DNA from: Hydractinia symbiolongicarpus
Lineage: Eukaryota; Cnidaria; Hydrozoa; Anthoathecata; Hydractiniidae
NCBI RefSeq assembly: GCF_029227915.1
Contig: NC_079880.1
Coordinates: 10,817,501-10,881,500, forward strand
Direction: 5' to 3'
Length of the DNA: 64,000 nucleotides
In this document: in pieces, positions 1-12,155 of the stretch
Position numbering within the stretch: the stretch's first letter is position 1
How the letters are laid out: each line of letters starts with the position of its first letter
The notes under the pieces: model-generated
Database searches by the model: none
Told to the model about the DNA's origin: nothing
The model's input: the letters and a program-made list of their open reading frames with translations, nothing else
Program-made: the position numbers and the translations under genes

Positions 1-2622
1 TCAGACAAAGCAAATAGAAGAAAAATGCTGTAAAAGTGGAGCAGATGCTCCCTCAGAAATTGCTAAATAAAATATTTAAAAAAGTACATTAATATAAGTA
101 CCTTGGTTACTCTGACCATATTGAAAGACGAAATACTGTTTACTATTTCTTGGTACTTCTTCGATGGTGACCAAAATGATTATGAATTTTTTTACAGTTC
201 TCACCCTTTTTAAGTCATGTTTAATGACGCAAGACGTTCGAAATCATGTGATTGGTTCATTTAAAAAGATCACGTGTTGAAATGGATCTGCTTTTGAGAC
301 CTACTTAACTTTTTTGTTGATTTGTCAAACAATTTGTTTAACTTACGTTACGCATATTGCATTCCAACATGTCTAAACAAAATGACGCTACAAAGTCGAT
401 AAATTACTTATATTTAATGATTTAATTGGAGCATACTACGATTTCTTGTCAAAGCGCTTGCAATAAAACTAGAGTATTCAAGTGATGGTTTTCATAAAAA
501 AAAATTTAGACTCCTGCCCACGTACGCGATATGGCAAGATCCCCCAAAATACTTTCACATGTTGTTGTAAGATTACGGTATTCCATCCTCCAATACTTGT
601 GCACTAAACAGGATAGAACTTACAGAAGCGACCTCACCAACACCTGACCAAAATTTTTTATAAAGACAGCAGACTAACCTTACAACCAAGGCTCTTTCTA
701 ATGTTTATAATATGGTTTAGCCCTAATGTATATGATATGGGAACGAGATTCACACCACACCTAATTTCGAATGTCATCTGAAACGAGCTTTACAAATTGT
801 GGGTGGCAAGATGACGTCATCATGTTTACAGCTAACTTTTGTTTATCATACGACTCTCTAAAAAGAGTTTCCCATCGAAAATCTGTCACCAATTAAGTAC
901 TTTGGAAAGCCTGCCAATTATGTTGAGCAAAACTGCTACACGTTTCAGATTTACCTCAGGTCAAATATAGAAATTAAAATTAAAAAAAAAAAAGGTTGAA
1001 AACTGGAAGCAAAACGAAACAAAGGAAAGAAAAGAAGAAAGTAACAATAATGAAAATAAAGTTCACGGAAGAAGAATTGTGATTATTGCGTGTGTTTCTT
1101 CCTTGCTATCAAACCCATACCAAAACAAAGAATAAATGTGTTTTTAACGAAATGTTAAGAAAGACACCCGCAAGTATTATAAATTAGAATTCTAGGTATA
1201 TATTAAGTAAGTTGAATGAAGGCTTTGAATGCCAGTTAATGCGAAATGCATATTTTTGTTCTAGTGTTATTGCAAAGTGTAATAGAAACAAGTAAAATAA
1301 TAAAAAGTAATAGAATTGATTGGTAAACATTTTATATATATAAAAAACACTTTTTGGTCTTTTAGTTCAAACATTATGAGTAATGTCTAGATGTTAAATT
1401 TGAATACACAGTCAATTTGTTAGTATATTACTTATTTTTTATCAAATATGTAACAATTTTTCTTCCATTCACATAAGAATAACGTTACAGATTTGATCCG
1501 ATTAATGAATTACTCAAATGGCGAGAATGCTGAACTGGAAAATACCATTCTTTAAATTCTGTGATTTTCTAAAGCATTTTTTTTCGGATTATAAGTTACT
1601 GCTATCTAAGGTTACAGTAGCAGGTTTTCTCATGGAATGGAATCCCGTTGATAATGTGCCATGTATGTTGGAAATTTATTATCACCGATGTCAGCTGAAA
1701 AATCGTAAAATTGTTTCATGTCCCCCCAGTTTCTAAATTCGCTCGCAGACAGACAACGGGTGTTATGATCTAGAAAAGTACAATTTAGGTGTATTAAATA
1801 TTTTTGTACCGTCTATCGTTAGCATAGGAACATTTTCATAATAAATTAGGCGATGAGTATATGTTAAGATATAAAGAGAACAGGAAAAAAACAAAAACGG
1901 AAACACAATATTAAAAATCACTTTTAATGCTTTTTTTTAAATAGCAACTTTTTTCACGTCTCTTTAGGACAATTATTCTCATATTTATTTATTTATTTTT
2001 TTCGATACACAAATGAAAAACGAAGAAAAAAAACATCATTCGAGTATTTTATGTTTTGATATTCTTAACTATACTAATACCCAAATAATTGTTTAACTTA
2101 AAAGATACACGTCAATTTTCACTTTTAGAATTCATTTGTCAATTCGCTATTAGCTAGAGTTAGCTAAACAGAGAAGTCTATATATACCTTCAAAAAACAA
2201 CAACGCTTCCATTCTTCAAATTTTGTGAGTTTATAAAATATTTTTAAACTGAAAAGGTATTACTTACGTCTTTCTATGTTCAAGATGGAGTATTTTCTAA
2301 AAAGGTAAATGGAATGGAAAGATGCCTACATGGAATTATATAGTTAAATAATTTAGCGTCCTCATAGTTACTTTAATCCAAGTTTTTATCATTATAAGAA
2401 TGGTTTAACATACTTTTGATTTTAAAATGCAAAGGTCATTGCCACATACCTGTTGGGAATAACTTTGAGACTAATGGGAATAACTTTGACCCTAATGGGA
2501 TTTAATGTCCAAAGTAATCTTTAGAAATGTATTGCATTTGCTATTTCGGTTAAAATTATTTTGTGAATTCTTAATTTAAAATTGTCCCGCTTGAAAGAAA
2601 TACAACGGGTATTGGTAATATA
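1..2622. other. Gene-free AT-rich DNA
   Basis: No open frame here resembles a known protein and none has convincing splice borders. The stretch is AT-rich with homopolymer runs. The one small pattern I see is a roughly 24-bp imperfect tandem duplication near 2454-2505, built on the words gggaataactttga and ctaatggga. Confidence 0.5.
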
Positions 2623-2806
2623 CTAGCAGTAAGCCTGTGGAAAAATCCACCAGAATTTACCAGTTGGAAAAATCTACCGAAATTTACCGATTACCGCAAA
2701 GTCAGAAATTATATCGTATTTTATATTTCTAGCTTGAAGATTTGGTGCGTGGCTTAGCATGACCCGGATTTGGCCAACAGGCAGATCACGGTTACTAGTA
2801 TGGAGA
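2623..2806 (-). mobile_element. Non-autonomous Helitron, decayed
   Basis: The plus strand shows A followed by CTAG at 2623-2626, then a hairpin built on cctgtggaaaaatccacc. Read on the minus strand this is a Helitron 3' end: a hairpin about 10 nt before a CTAG terminus. The body (around 2735-2760, agatttggtgcgtgg) matches the element at 4272. The inferred 5' end is the GAGA at 2803-2806, which is TCTC on the minus strand. There is no coding capacity. The 5' limit is approximate. Confidence 0.55.
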
Positions 2807-3765
2807 CATTACCGAGTGCATCTAAAACTCAAGAAATTTATAAAATGCATAAATAGATTTCATCTTCTTTTTCTCACAAAACCTAAATTGAAGATGGTAT
2901 TCTTATCGCACCACAAAAGTCAAAGTTCTTAACTAGTAATTGTGAATGACGCATTCCAGTCAGTTTGGAATTTTGAAAAATGAAACTAATTAGGTCTGGC
3001 ATCGTCATCATTTCAAAACTGATCGAGAAAGGAATCTCTTTACGTCAGTTATTTTATTGCTAACGTCTTTGCTGGCTATTCATGTAACTCATTGGTTAAT
3101 ATTTAGGTCAAGTAAGAAAGGAGAAGCATTTGTTTATCACCTCATTTACACGCATACTTAAGTGGGCTGCTAGCAAGAAAAATATTTACTAAAAGATTCA
3201 AACAATTTTATTTTCAATAACATGTTTACAACTCCTTCTATTGAAGTAATTATTTTTTTGTTCTTTCATCCTACCTTCATCCACGGTCACATGTACCACG
3301 AAATTTATAAAGGATTAACGCCCTCTAAACAGTTGGAAAAAGTGCTGTCAAGTTCATAAATTTAGTTGTGAAGGATAAACAATCTGGTCATCAAGAGACA
3401 TTGAAATTAATCTTTCTATTTTTATTCAAGTATCTTAGGAAAATTGTTTTAAACTTCAGAAAGAAATCAGCTCAGGTATTACTGGATTTTTTTCCAGCAT
3501 ATTTTTTGTAACTTCTCAACCTTTCTTCTTAGCCAATTTTGACTTACTTTTGGAATTTTGGGGAGAAATTATTGTTTACATTTCATCATGTGAAAATTGA
3601 TGTGCCGCGATTTTTGGCATATAGCAGAAAAAACATGATTGGAATTTTTGTTAATTACGTCAAAAACACAACATGCCAAAATGTAGATAGCTAAGCTTTA
3701 GACATTGCGCACGAAAATACTTGGTTGCCATCTGAAACAGAGAGAAATTTTTGTGGAATACAAAC

Positions 3766-3802
3766 TGCGATATATCTAACCTTCAAGGTTAGATATATCG
3801 CA
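3766..3802. repeat. Perfect 18-bp-arm palindrome
   Basis: Arms at 3766-3783 and 3785-3802 (each reading tgcgatatatctaacctt from its outer end) are exact reverse complements with a single-base loop at 3784. The whole 37 nt could extrude as a hairpin. No gene contains it; the open frame across it is not protein-like. Confidence 0.85.
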
Positions 3803-3963
3803 ATGTCAGGAAAATCTACATTTCTCGCAGCTACTCCACTTAATTCCTTAAGCGGTACCGAGTTTGTACTATCAAATTGTCACCAACCAATTACCATAGT
3901 GTTTATTAAGCGAGCCAATGGTAGGAGAAATTTGGAGTTTTTTCTTTTCCTTCATATAGAAAA

Positions 3964-4214
3964 CTAGTCAGTGGCCATAGGAAATATCCACGGGGTCCAC
4001 CCGTCCTTTATATACAGCATTTTGTGTGTCTCGGTACTTGAGGTACCATTTTGTGCAGAGACAGACAGAATACGACTATTATTATAGAGACTAGCCGGTT
4101 ACCCGTGGAAAAATCCACGGGGTCGCCCGTGCTTTATATAACGCATTTCGTGTTTCCGTAACAAAAAGACAAACAGACGTACGAACAGACAGACGACGGT
4201 TATTATTATAGAGA
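3964..4214 (-). mobile_element. Tandem pair of short Helitrons
   Basis: Two non-autonomous Helitrons lie head to tail on the minus strand at 3964-4090 and 4091-4214. Each begins on the minus strand with TCTCTATAATAATA and a gtctgtctg-rich segment. Each ends with a hairpin (cccgtggaaaaatccacggg type in the second, decayed in the first) a few bases before CTAG. The CTAG of one abuts the TCTC of the next with no spacer. A further CTAG at 4215-4218 touches the 5' end of the second copy, as if a third copy had been lost. They carry no genes. Confidence 0.8.
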
Positions 4215-4271
4215 CTAGTAAAAGACATCTGGAATTTTGACAAGTTTTTTTCTTCTACTTTATATATGAGA

Positions 4272-4430
4272 CTAGTCGTTATGCCTTGGACAATACACGT
4301 GAATTCGCCCCTCCCAGCTCAGGGAATAGAAATCTACCACATTTTTTCTGTCACGTTTGAAGATTTTGTGCGTGGTATGAATCGGTTTTGACCGATAAAT
4401 AAAAGAAATGCGGTTATTGTGAACAGTAAG
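4272..4430 (-). mobile_element. Decayed Helitron end
   Basis: A CTAG at 4272-4275 is preceded by A and followed by a damaged hairpin (gccttggacaatacacg). The sequence then matches the element at 2623 (agattttgtgcgtggtatga around 4360-4380). The far limit is uncertain. Part of it is read by a 77-codon open frame on the minus strand that has no recognisable domain. Confidence 0.5.
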
Positions 4431-7357
4431 TTTCGGATCAGTTATGCCACACTCGAAATGTTTTCGTATCGAAATACTCGTAGCCAGATTTTTTAGTTCT
4501 CCCACGCAACTGTCGAATTGTGTGTTACAACTCTATATATGAAAACCAATTATTTTGATACTAAAAGGATTGTGACGTCAGTCCAAGCAATGATGTCAAT
4601 ATCTAGCGATTCCACTGCTTAGCCATCTACCACTATAAATTATTTTAAAAAAAAATTTTCTACTAGAACTTCTTTGATTTGTTGGACAATCGTTTTTAAA
4701 CGTTTTTTTCCAAGTTTTCTCATGCCTCTTACGATTCTGTTTTCATGCCGTGTTCATATTACAAGTGAGTTTAAGATAGGTTTTTATGTAAAACTTATAT
4801 TTTGGGCTTACTGCACCTCCTTAGTAAATCGAAGGTTGGTCAAATGATCTTGATTGGTTCATCTTAAGGGTGCTTGTTGCTACAAGCATATGTCTGCTCG
4901 GAAGATCGCTGTGAGAGCGCGTTTTTGGTTAGAGCTAACAATTATTGGAATATTTTTGGTATTTTCTTAAGCTGATCCTCTTCTGATACTGCTTATAAAC
5001 ACTTAACTAAAGTTGGCCAGTTGCCATGCATATTTTTCATGCTCAATGCATTTGATTTTTATACTCACGTAATGATGCGGAAAATTGATCTGAAATTTTT
5101 ATTATTTTGTATTTAGTATGGCAAAGTTAAAAAAGCTATCGAAGAAGTCCTCTCACATTTCTCCCTTAAATGTCTAGGAATATTTAGCTCGGTGAGTACT
5201 GACTTTGGTTTCAATTCAAACTCACATCATACTGGGCATGAGGAAAACAATTAAAACAGTAAAGGCTTGGATGATTTTCAGCAATATAGTATAGATAATA
5301 GACCAGAAAAATAAAAAGATGTAAGAAAATTAGGAGAAAAAAGTGACAAAATTAAAAATGTGAACTAGGGATCATTTCAGCATAAACCATAAATTTGCAG
5401 ATGGTGATACGATTAAAATGTAACTATGGCAACTTTGCTGCCATCTTGTTATTCATAATAAGTAACAATAAAATTTTGTAGACTTCACAAAAGGAAAAAA
5501 TAAATGCAAATATTTCACACAACAAACAGTGCTGATCTTTTTGTTTCCATATTTGACAAACACCGCAACACCATATCAAATAGGAAAACAGCTAAACAAA
5601 AAGGATTATCATAATACTTCATGCCATGTTTGATTATCCAAAGTCTGATATGCGGTTTCAGATGACTATACGATGTTGCCTTAACAACGATAAGCGAACA
5701 AATAAATGGATATTTTTAAATCGCATAACGAGTTTGTTAGGTTTAAAAAGGGTTGTAAATATTAGAGATAATAATATCTTAATGGTTAAATGATGATAAA
5801 GATAAATAAGTTATTTTTTATAATAAGTTATATTGAATGAATTCTAATCCACGGAAAATCCTTTGCAGGAACAAAGGTGTTATGTTACAAGGAAATAAGC
5901 AGTCCGCCTACTTACGCCCACTGACGCCCCCTTACGCCTTCTTACGCCTACTCATATAAATATTACTAAGGAACAGCTATGTCGTTACGACAAAAACGAA
6001 AACAAATACGCATCTATAACGATAAAAATATTTTCAAAGCAGAGTAAAGAATATTAAGCTATGGGCGTTTCCATGTGATTTAAAAAAATGATACAAAAAA
6101 TGGTCAGTGTAATATTGGGGTTCTGTTTATGCATCATCTTACCATGGTCTCCACTGCAAACGATTATTTCCCGTTTAAAGCTTCACTTCTTAAAATAGTT
6201 TGTCTTCCGCTCGCTTACATACACGTTCGTACACAAGCTCATCCAGATCTGAAAAAACAATAACATTGCAATTCTACTCCAAACCCTTTCGGATGTAAAC
6301 AAAAATGTGTATTTTACACATTCATGCTTTTATAAAAAAAAAAACACGATCAATTTTCATATCATTTCATAATCTGTTTTCGTTGCGGTTTTAAGGGCAT
6401 TTCAGATTTCACACATGCAACTTTAATACTATCATTGAGATAAAAATGAATGAGCGAAGAGATTTGTGGTGTATCTTCACTCATAAGAAGATTAGAGATA
6501 TCCCTCTTAACAATAGAGATTAATTTTAAATATTTTGAACGCTACGATTTCAACAAAAAAAATGTTCGACCACATCAAACCCCTGCCAATCAATATTATC
6601 TTATTTTTATATAGGATTGTTTCATAACGTATTATTGTATGCAACATTTTTCAACAAAACACTTCACCCAGTCTTTTAAAAATAAAACAGTTTGTGCTGC
6701 AAGTTGCGTGAATAGAGTGCAGTAAATTTTTTTGGCCTTTTTAAGGATTTAATGCCCTTGTCTGTTAACTGTCTGGGACTTTGATATTTGGCAAATAAAA
6801 ATAAAACCAAGGACCAAATTTAGAGGGGGAAGGGAGAAAGGAATTGAAGCTAATCAGTTGGACTATGTTGCAACCAAGATTTACGTTCAGGTTTGTTAAA
6901 GTGACATCCCAGATCCACTCCAAAGATAACACAACTTAGCCAGAAATTTGTTCCTCTTGCGGATCGTTTCGCAAAGTCGTTTATTTTGCATTTCTCTTAA
7001 GAAATGGTCGTTAATTAATTGCAACAGCGTTCTCGCACATCGGTTTTGTTGCACACGAAAACAAATTAAAATGGGCATAATCTTTTGTTTTCTTTATAGG
7101 ATTTCCGGGCAATTTTTGACATGAGGCTTTTTTATGGAGTAGCTACTATAAGAGGAGTAGCTGCTCTAAGTGTGGCAAATTTAATTCACTTTGGACCAGC
7201 ATGTCAAAAGTTATGGAGGAGGCGGAATCCGTCTCCAGGTCATATGTACTCATATGCATATGTTCGAAAACCCCCGGATTGAATAGGGTTAAGGCATCTT
7301 AAACTTCTAAAAACAAAACAACAGTATTCAAGAAACACAAAGAGCAAAGACGTCATC
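4431..7357. other. Gene-free AT-rich DNA
   Basis: I find no supported gene. At 5904-5956 there is a short degenerate tandem based on cttacgcc, about five copies spaced 10-12 bp apart. A related ggcgtaa-rich patch occurs at 13985-14045. The rest has no structure I can name. Confidence 0.45.
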
Positions 7358-7710
7358 TATCAAGAAAATATAACAACAACGACGGTGGTGACAGCAACAA
7401 CGACGACAACTATCAAGAAAATATAACAGCAACGACGATGGCGACAACAACAACGACAACAACTATCATGAAAATATAACAGCAACGACGGTGGCGACAA
7501 CAACAACGACGACAACTATCAAGAAAATATAACAGCAACGACGATGGCGACAACAACAACGACGACAACTATCAAGAAAATAAAGCAGCAACGGCGATAG
7601 CGACAACAACAACGACGACAACTATCATGAAAATATAACAGCAACAACGATGGCGACAACAACAACGACGACAAGAAAATAAAGCAGCAACGGCGACAAC
7701 GGCGAATAAG
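7358..7710. repeat. 53-bp minisatellite, about 6.5 copies
   Basis: Units begin with tatcaagaaaatataac or tatcatgaaaatataac at 7358, 7411, 7464, 7517, 7570 and 7623, an exact 53-bp spacing. Each continues with a purine-rich acaacgacgacaac run, and a partial unit ends near 7705. Because 53 is not divisible by three, the array cannot encode a regular peptide repeat in one frame. Open frames crossing it are low-complexity artefacts. Confidence 0.9.
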
Positions 7711-8860
7711 GCAACAGAAATAACAATCGCTATCAGCATCTGCTTTACGCAATAATGCTAAAACAACCAATCTTAAAATAAACAAATGATAGATAATCTA
7801 TTTAATGTTACCTAACAAACCCAATTAATGACGTGTCTCTGTCAAGCATACACAAGAGGTCTTTCGTAATATTGACGAACTTTGTAAAATTAGAAGAGAA
7901 AGTTAAATAAAAAATAAAGTACGTCGCCTTGAACACACAATCCAATTTCAACCAAAATATGATCGGGAAAATGTGCTTTTGCGAGAAAAGTTGCTTTTGC
8001 AGGAATATGGAATAGACTTTAAAGGATAAACACTAAAAAATTTAAAGGAATTAAATAACAGCTTTTGCGCATTTCATGAATTCTTGCATTTGCCATTGTT
8101 TCTATACATTGCTGACATTCTTACACCTTATTAAACTTTGTTTTTCCCAAAAAAGATACTATCTTATACCTTACCGCTGGTGGAGCACTAAATGCGACAT
8201 TTGCAATAAATGAACTTATAAATACAAAAGAACTAAATTCTCGAAATTTGTGTGTGGTGAAAAAGTACAAACTTTAGTCCAAATGTCCAGTAAAACTTCA
8301 GAAGCTTAATTCAAATTTCCTCTTCATTGTATAATTACTACTGAGGAAAAATTATCTTTGTGATGGAATTTTAGGTACATTCGCACAAGCGAAAAATACA
8401 AATAACATTTCACGACGATTAAGTTGAAAAAAAAGCTGCAGTGGTGATACTTGCATTTGGAAAGAAGAGAATAGTTAAAGAATCAGTTTCGGTGTTTTTA
8501 TGTTTTAAGAATTAGCAATTTACGCTGTTTATAGTCTTTGCTTTCTCTGTCCTCCTGGGTCAGCTCAAAAAAGTGCAGATGTACACCAATTACAATTTGC
8601 TTTTATCTACAATAAAAAAAAATGTAGCTCTATACACATGTATGACTCCATTTTTTCTAAGTCTAGCTATAATACATTAGCAGGATTCCCCGGTGTTACT
8701 ACCAACTTCAGAATATATTTACAAATGTCTCAAGTGAAAATCCACACTGCAAGACATTTCTTCTTGTTTATTATTTTCTCATACAGCAGTTACCAAAGTT
8801 TCTTAAATTGGAATAGACTAACAATAAATACAATATTGATTACACTTTATCAGCTTATTA
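7711..8860. other. Gene-free AT-rich DNA
   Basis: No supported gene, RNA or transposon terminus was seen. Open frames here, such as the 80-codon one at 8638-8880, lack any recognisable domain, and that one ends inside the SINE tail. Confidence 0.4.
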
Positions 8861-9139
8861 GTAAGTCAGTAAGTAAGTAATGGGAAGTTTTGACGTCCTT
8901 GTGGATCCCGTCCCAACGGCTGGCTTTTCCCTCCCCTCCGACAGTAACTATGATACATTGCCGCTAGAGATACGTATAGCATTGTTCTAACTTGCTTGCC
9001 TGCCACACATGCCGATTAGCTGTCAGTAAGTATCACCAAATCGGATGACAACAGTACATTTAAAGTGCGATAGAGTGGGGACTCGAACCTGAAACCTTAT
9101 GATTACAAGTCGAATGCGCTACAACTACACTACCTCCGT
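8861..9139 (-). mobile_element. tRNA-derived SINE
   Basis: On the minus strand the head at 9139-9060 looks like a tRNA: a box A-like stretch (tagtgtagttgtagcgc), then box B (ggttcgagtcc) and a T-arm-like end. These are the two parts of a type-2 RNA polymerase III promoter. A roughly 150-bp unrelated body follows. The element ends in a short tetranucleotide tail, ttac repeated three times plus variants, at 8861-8880. The tRNA-like part has diverged and the body is fused to it, so this is a SINE and not a functional tRNA gene. I could not see a clean target-site duplication. Confidence 0.75.
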
Positions 9140-11987
9140 TTTTTAATTAAAAAAAGACTCTTTTTTTTTATACAGGAAATGCAATACACTTTTTTCAATA
9201 TATAGCAGATATATTTGAGGAAATTAAAGTTCTAAGCTAGCAGCAAATCAACAAATTAAAAGATCTTCAAGGCTCACAATTTTTTTTTCTTGAAATGATT
9301 GGCTATTCTGTTTTTTACAAAAACCTTGAGTGTTCTTCGTTGTTTAACTATTCGTTTTATCACTCTTGCAGCAGTTAAAGCACCGCGTATACAGAATTCA
9401 AATATTATTTTAAACCTACAAACAAGTTAATTAAGTTTAAAGGATCGAAGGAGTAACGGCAAAAGAAGTATCTAATTGTAACACATAATACGTCATTATA
9501 TGAAATTTTCTGTTGCAACGTAATTTTCGCATAATATGATATCAAAATATGTCTTTTTAAACAGTTTTCGAGAAATGCGCCTTCTATCTATTTTACAATT
9601 GTTACTGGTGAATAATTAAACTTGTAAAAGAAGACCTTGGCGAAAGTAGCGTTCTCGTCATAACCATTCAGGTGCTTCAGACTTCACTACACCACAGTTG
9701 TGTAGCTAAAGCATGCATTTGCTTAACTTTTCTGTAATCATGGCATACTTAGATGAATACAATGTTTAACAAAGTGTCAGTCAATTTAATATATTCAACA
9801 AATAAGTACTCTGAGTGGACCAAACAATGCTGCTACTAAATAAGATTCCTTTTAAATGACATGCCTTCCATAAAAAGTTTTAGACCCAGTCGTCCAGTTA
9901 AATAACATACAAGAATCCCTTCTTCAATAGGCGTTTATATAAGAAGTCCAAGTTATTTTAAAGCCTTTGTATTAGAAAAAGTTGTTGAACAAGTATATCA
10001 GATATTAAGCGACGAGCTTGCTCATTTTTTTAACAGAAAAGTTAAAAAGCTTTATTAAACTTCGGAAAAGGAGCTCCTACTCATTTCATTCACTTTCTCA
10101 GCAATTTATCCTATTACACAAGCCTCAACATTTCAAAACTCTACTCCATGTTCAAATGAAACAGGGGATAAAATAAATCGTGGTTTAGCAGATTGAAACT
10201 AGTGGTAATCTGCTTTAGTTTTAAACATAATTAAAAAAAATCTATGAATACTTCTCGACATAAAATTTTGTTTAACATAGTTTTTGCTTTTGTATGTATC
10301 TGTATGTTATTGAATGCTTCCCACATTAAAATCAACGGACAATGAGCTACTTTATGTCCAAGTTTTATCAATAATAATTAGTCAATTCGTCACTAAATTG
10401 GCAGCCGAAACAGTTTTATGACGTCCACTGTTTATTTTGGATAAAGAAAGCGTTACAACTCCAACATTTCTAAGTTTTTTTTCATAATCAATGCTAAAAA
10501 CTCTTCAAGCTACTATAAATATTCATTTTGTTTCTCATGTTCGTATATATCTCGTAGTGTAACCTTATAGATGGTTTCAATTTCTTGGAATAAAATTTCG
10601 TATTAAATTCCCCATAAGAAAGTAATTTTTTTTATCTTTGTTCGGTTGAAAGTTGTTATCTAGAGATACGGACTACAAGTTCCAGTGATCATTTTCAAAT
10701 TTATTAATGCATTGATTTGCAGTGACATCTTTAACAGGTGCGTGGAACGTGGTGCCGATATACAGGATCTTTGAATCTTCCTTCCCACATATAAAAAAAT
10801 ACCCACGTAACTAAGTTCTGTCGTTGCGGCTCACAATTTAAATATTTTCGACAATCAAAAATTATTCGTAACGCTATAGTTCGAATCCTCTAATTTTTCG
10901 CTAACTTATGTTTTTCTTTGAAATAGTACCTTTTAAAAGTTCTTTTGTTTATTTAGACGCACTCTACGATTTTTTTTAAAAAAAAATAGATAAAAACTGA
11001 AAGCACCGTTTTATTGCTGTTTGTAGTACCCTTGTAAATTTTCTTTCTAACTACGCCCTAATTGAACGGGCGCAAACTATATAAAACTTTTTTTTTCGAA
11101 ATTGCGGAAAATGGATAATAATTATTTCAGCTGTGATATATGGCAATTGTTAAAATAATTGCTAAACCGTTTTAGAGATCAAGAACAAAAGTATACCGAA
11201 ATAGAAATCATGTTATGACAAATCAAATTTGTTTTAAAGGCTAAAAATCGTGTTTATGAAACTTTCAGAAAGTGAACGAAGAAATTTTTTTTTCTAGATT
11301 ATCTCCTAATTTTTGTGATCCAATACTAATAATTAAAAGTGGATAATTTGTGAAAAGCAATAAATAAAGTCGATCCTCAGGATATAATTTTATTAAACAT
11401 AACTTTTAACTCTGTATTTCACTGCATTTTTATATATTTCATTGCTGCCTTTCATTGATTCCACAAAAACAACCGACAAAAACAACACATTACACTCGCT
11501 ACTTATGTTTAGTTTTATTATTTCAATAAAATTTTTACCATTTATGCTGTTTTTCTGCAAAAAGACCTGAACTTCAAATTTCAAACAAGCATCAGCCAGT
11601 CTAATTTATATAAACACCAATCCTTACCTACTTTATAAATTGCTAATTAGCTGCATTTTTAAGGCTATTTACTTCTATAACATAAGAACAAAATTCTAAT
11701 CTCTCACGATAGACTGCTTGAGTTGAGGTTTTTTCTTTGGCAACATTTTAAACACAGACACAAAATAGGCGTCGAAAAATGGGCCAAAACAATCGTTTTG
11801 CAACTTTACCACAATAACATACAAAATCTTATACTAACAAAAGTTAACAAGTGCACATTTATGTTTTGGCATATTTCATTCGACCCCATTTGAAAAAAGA
11901 CAACAAATCATAAAATGCATGCCAAAAAAAAGTTTGTGCATATTGGGTCATTTGAATGTATTTTTAAACTCTTTAATTTTTGACGCA
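9140..11987. other. Gene-free AT-rich DNA
   Basis: No gene or transposon end could be supported. Short open frames, such as the one at 11393-11584 (-), are low-complexity and lack known domains. Confidence 0.4.
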
Positions 11988-12155
11988 TCTCTCTAATAAT
12001 AGCCGTACTCCGTCTGTCTGTTCGTGCGTCTATTTGTCTTTTTGTTACGGAAACAAGAAATTCGATATATAAAGGATGGTCGAACCCGTGTATTTTTCCA
12101 CAGGACACCGACTCCTGTATTATAATAGCCGTTGTCTGCCCGCTCGTGCGTCAAA
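11988..12155 (+). mobile_element. Tandem Helitron remnants
   Basis: A copy starts after A with tctctctaataatagccg at 11988. It runs through the gtctgtctg segment and a hairpin (cccgtgtatttttccacagg) to a decayed terminus near 12113, where ctcctg stands for CTAG-T. A second copy begins at once (tattataatagccgttgtctg) and is cut off near 12155. The order and abutment match the better-preserved tandems at 4.0 and 39.6 kb. Confidence 0.7.

Noticed and set aside
7358-7710. CRISPR-like array
   Set aside because: Units are contiguous 53-bp tandem repeats with no unique spacers, in an animal genome.
7519-7785. 88-codon minus-strand ORF rich in Cys, Val and Leu
   Set aside because: It reads through the 53-bp minisatellite; composition follows the repeat and there is no known domain.
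9060-9139. Possible functional tRNA gene
   Set aside because: Stems are imperfect and it is fused to a SINE body and tail, so it is a SINE head.
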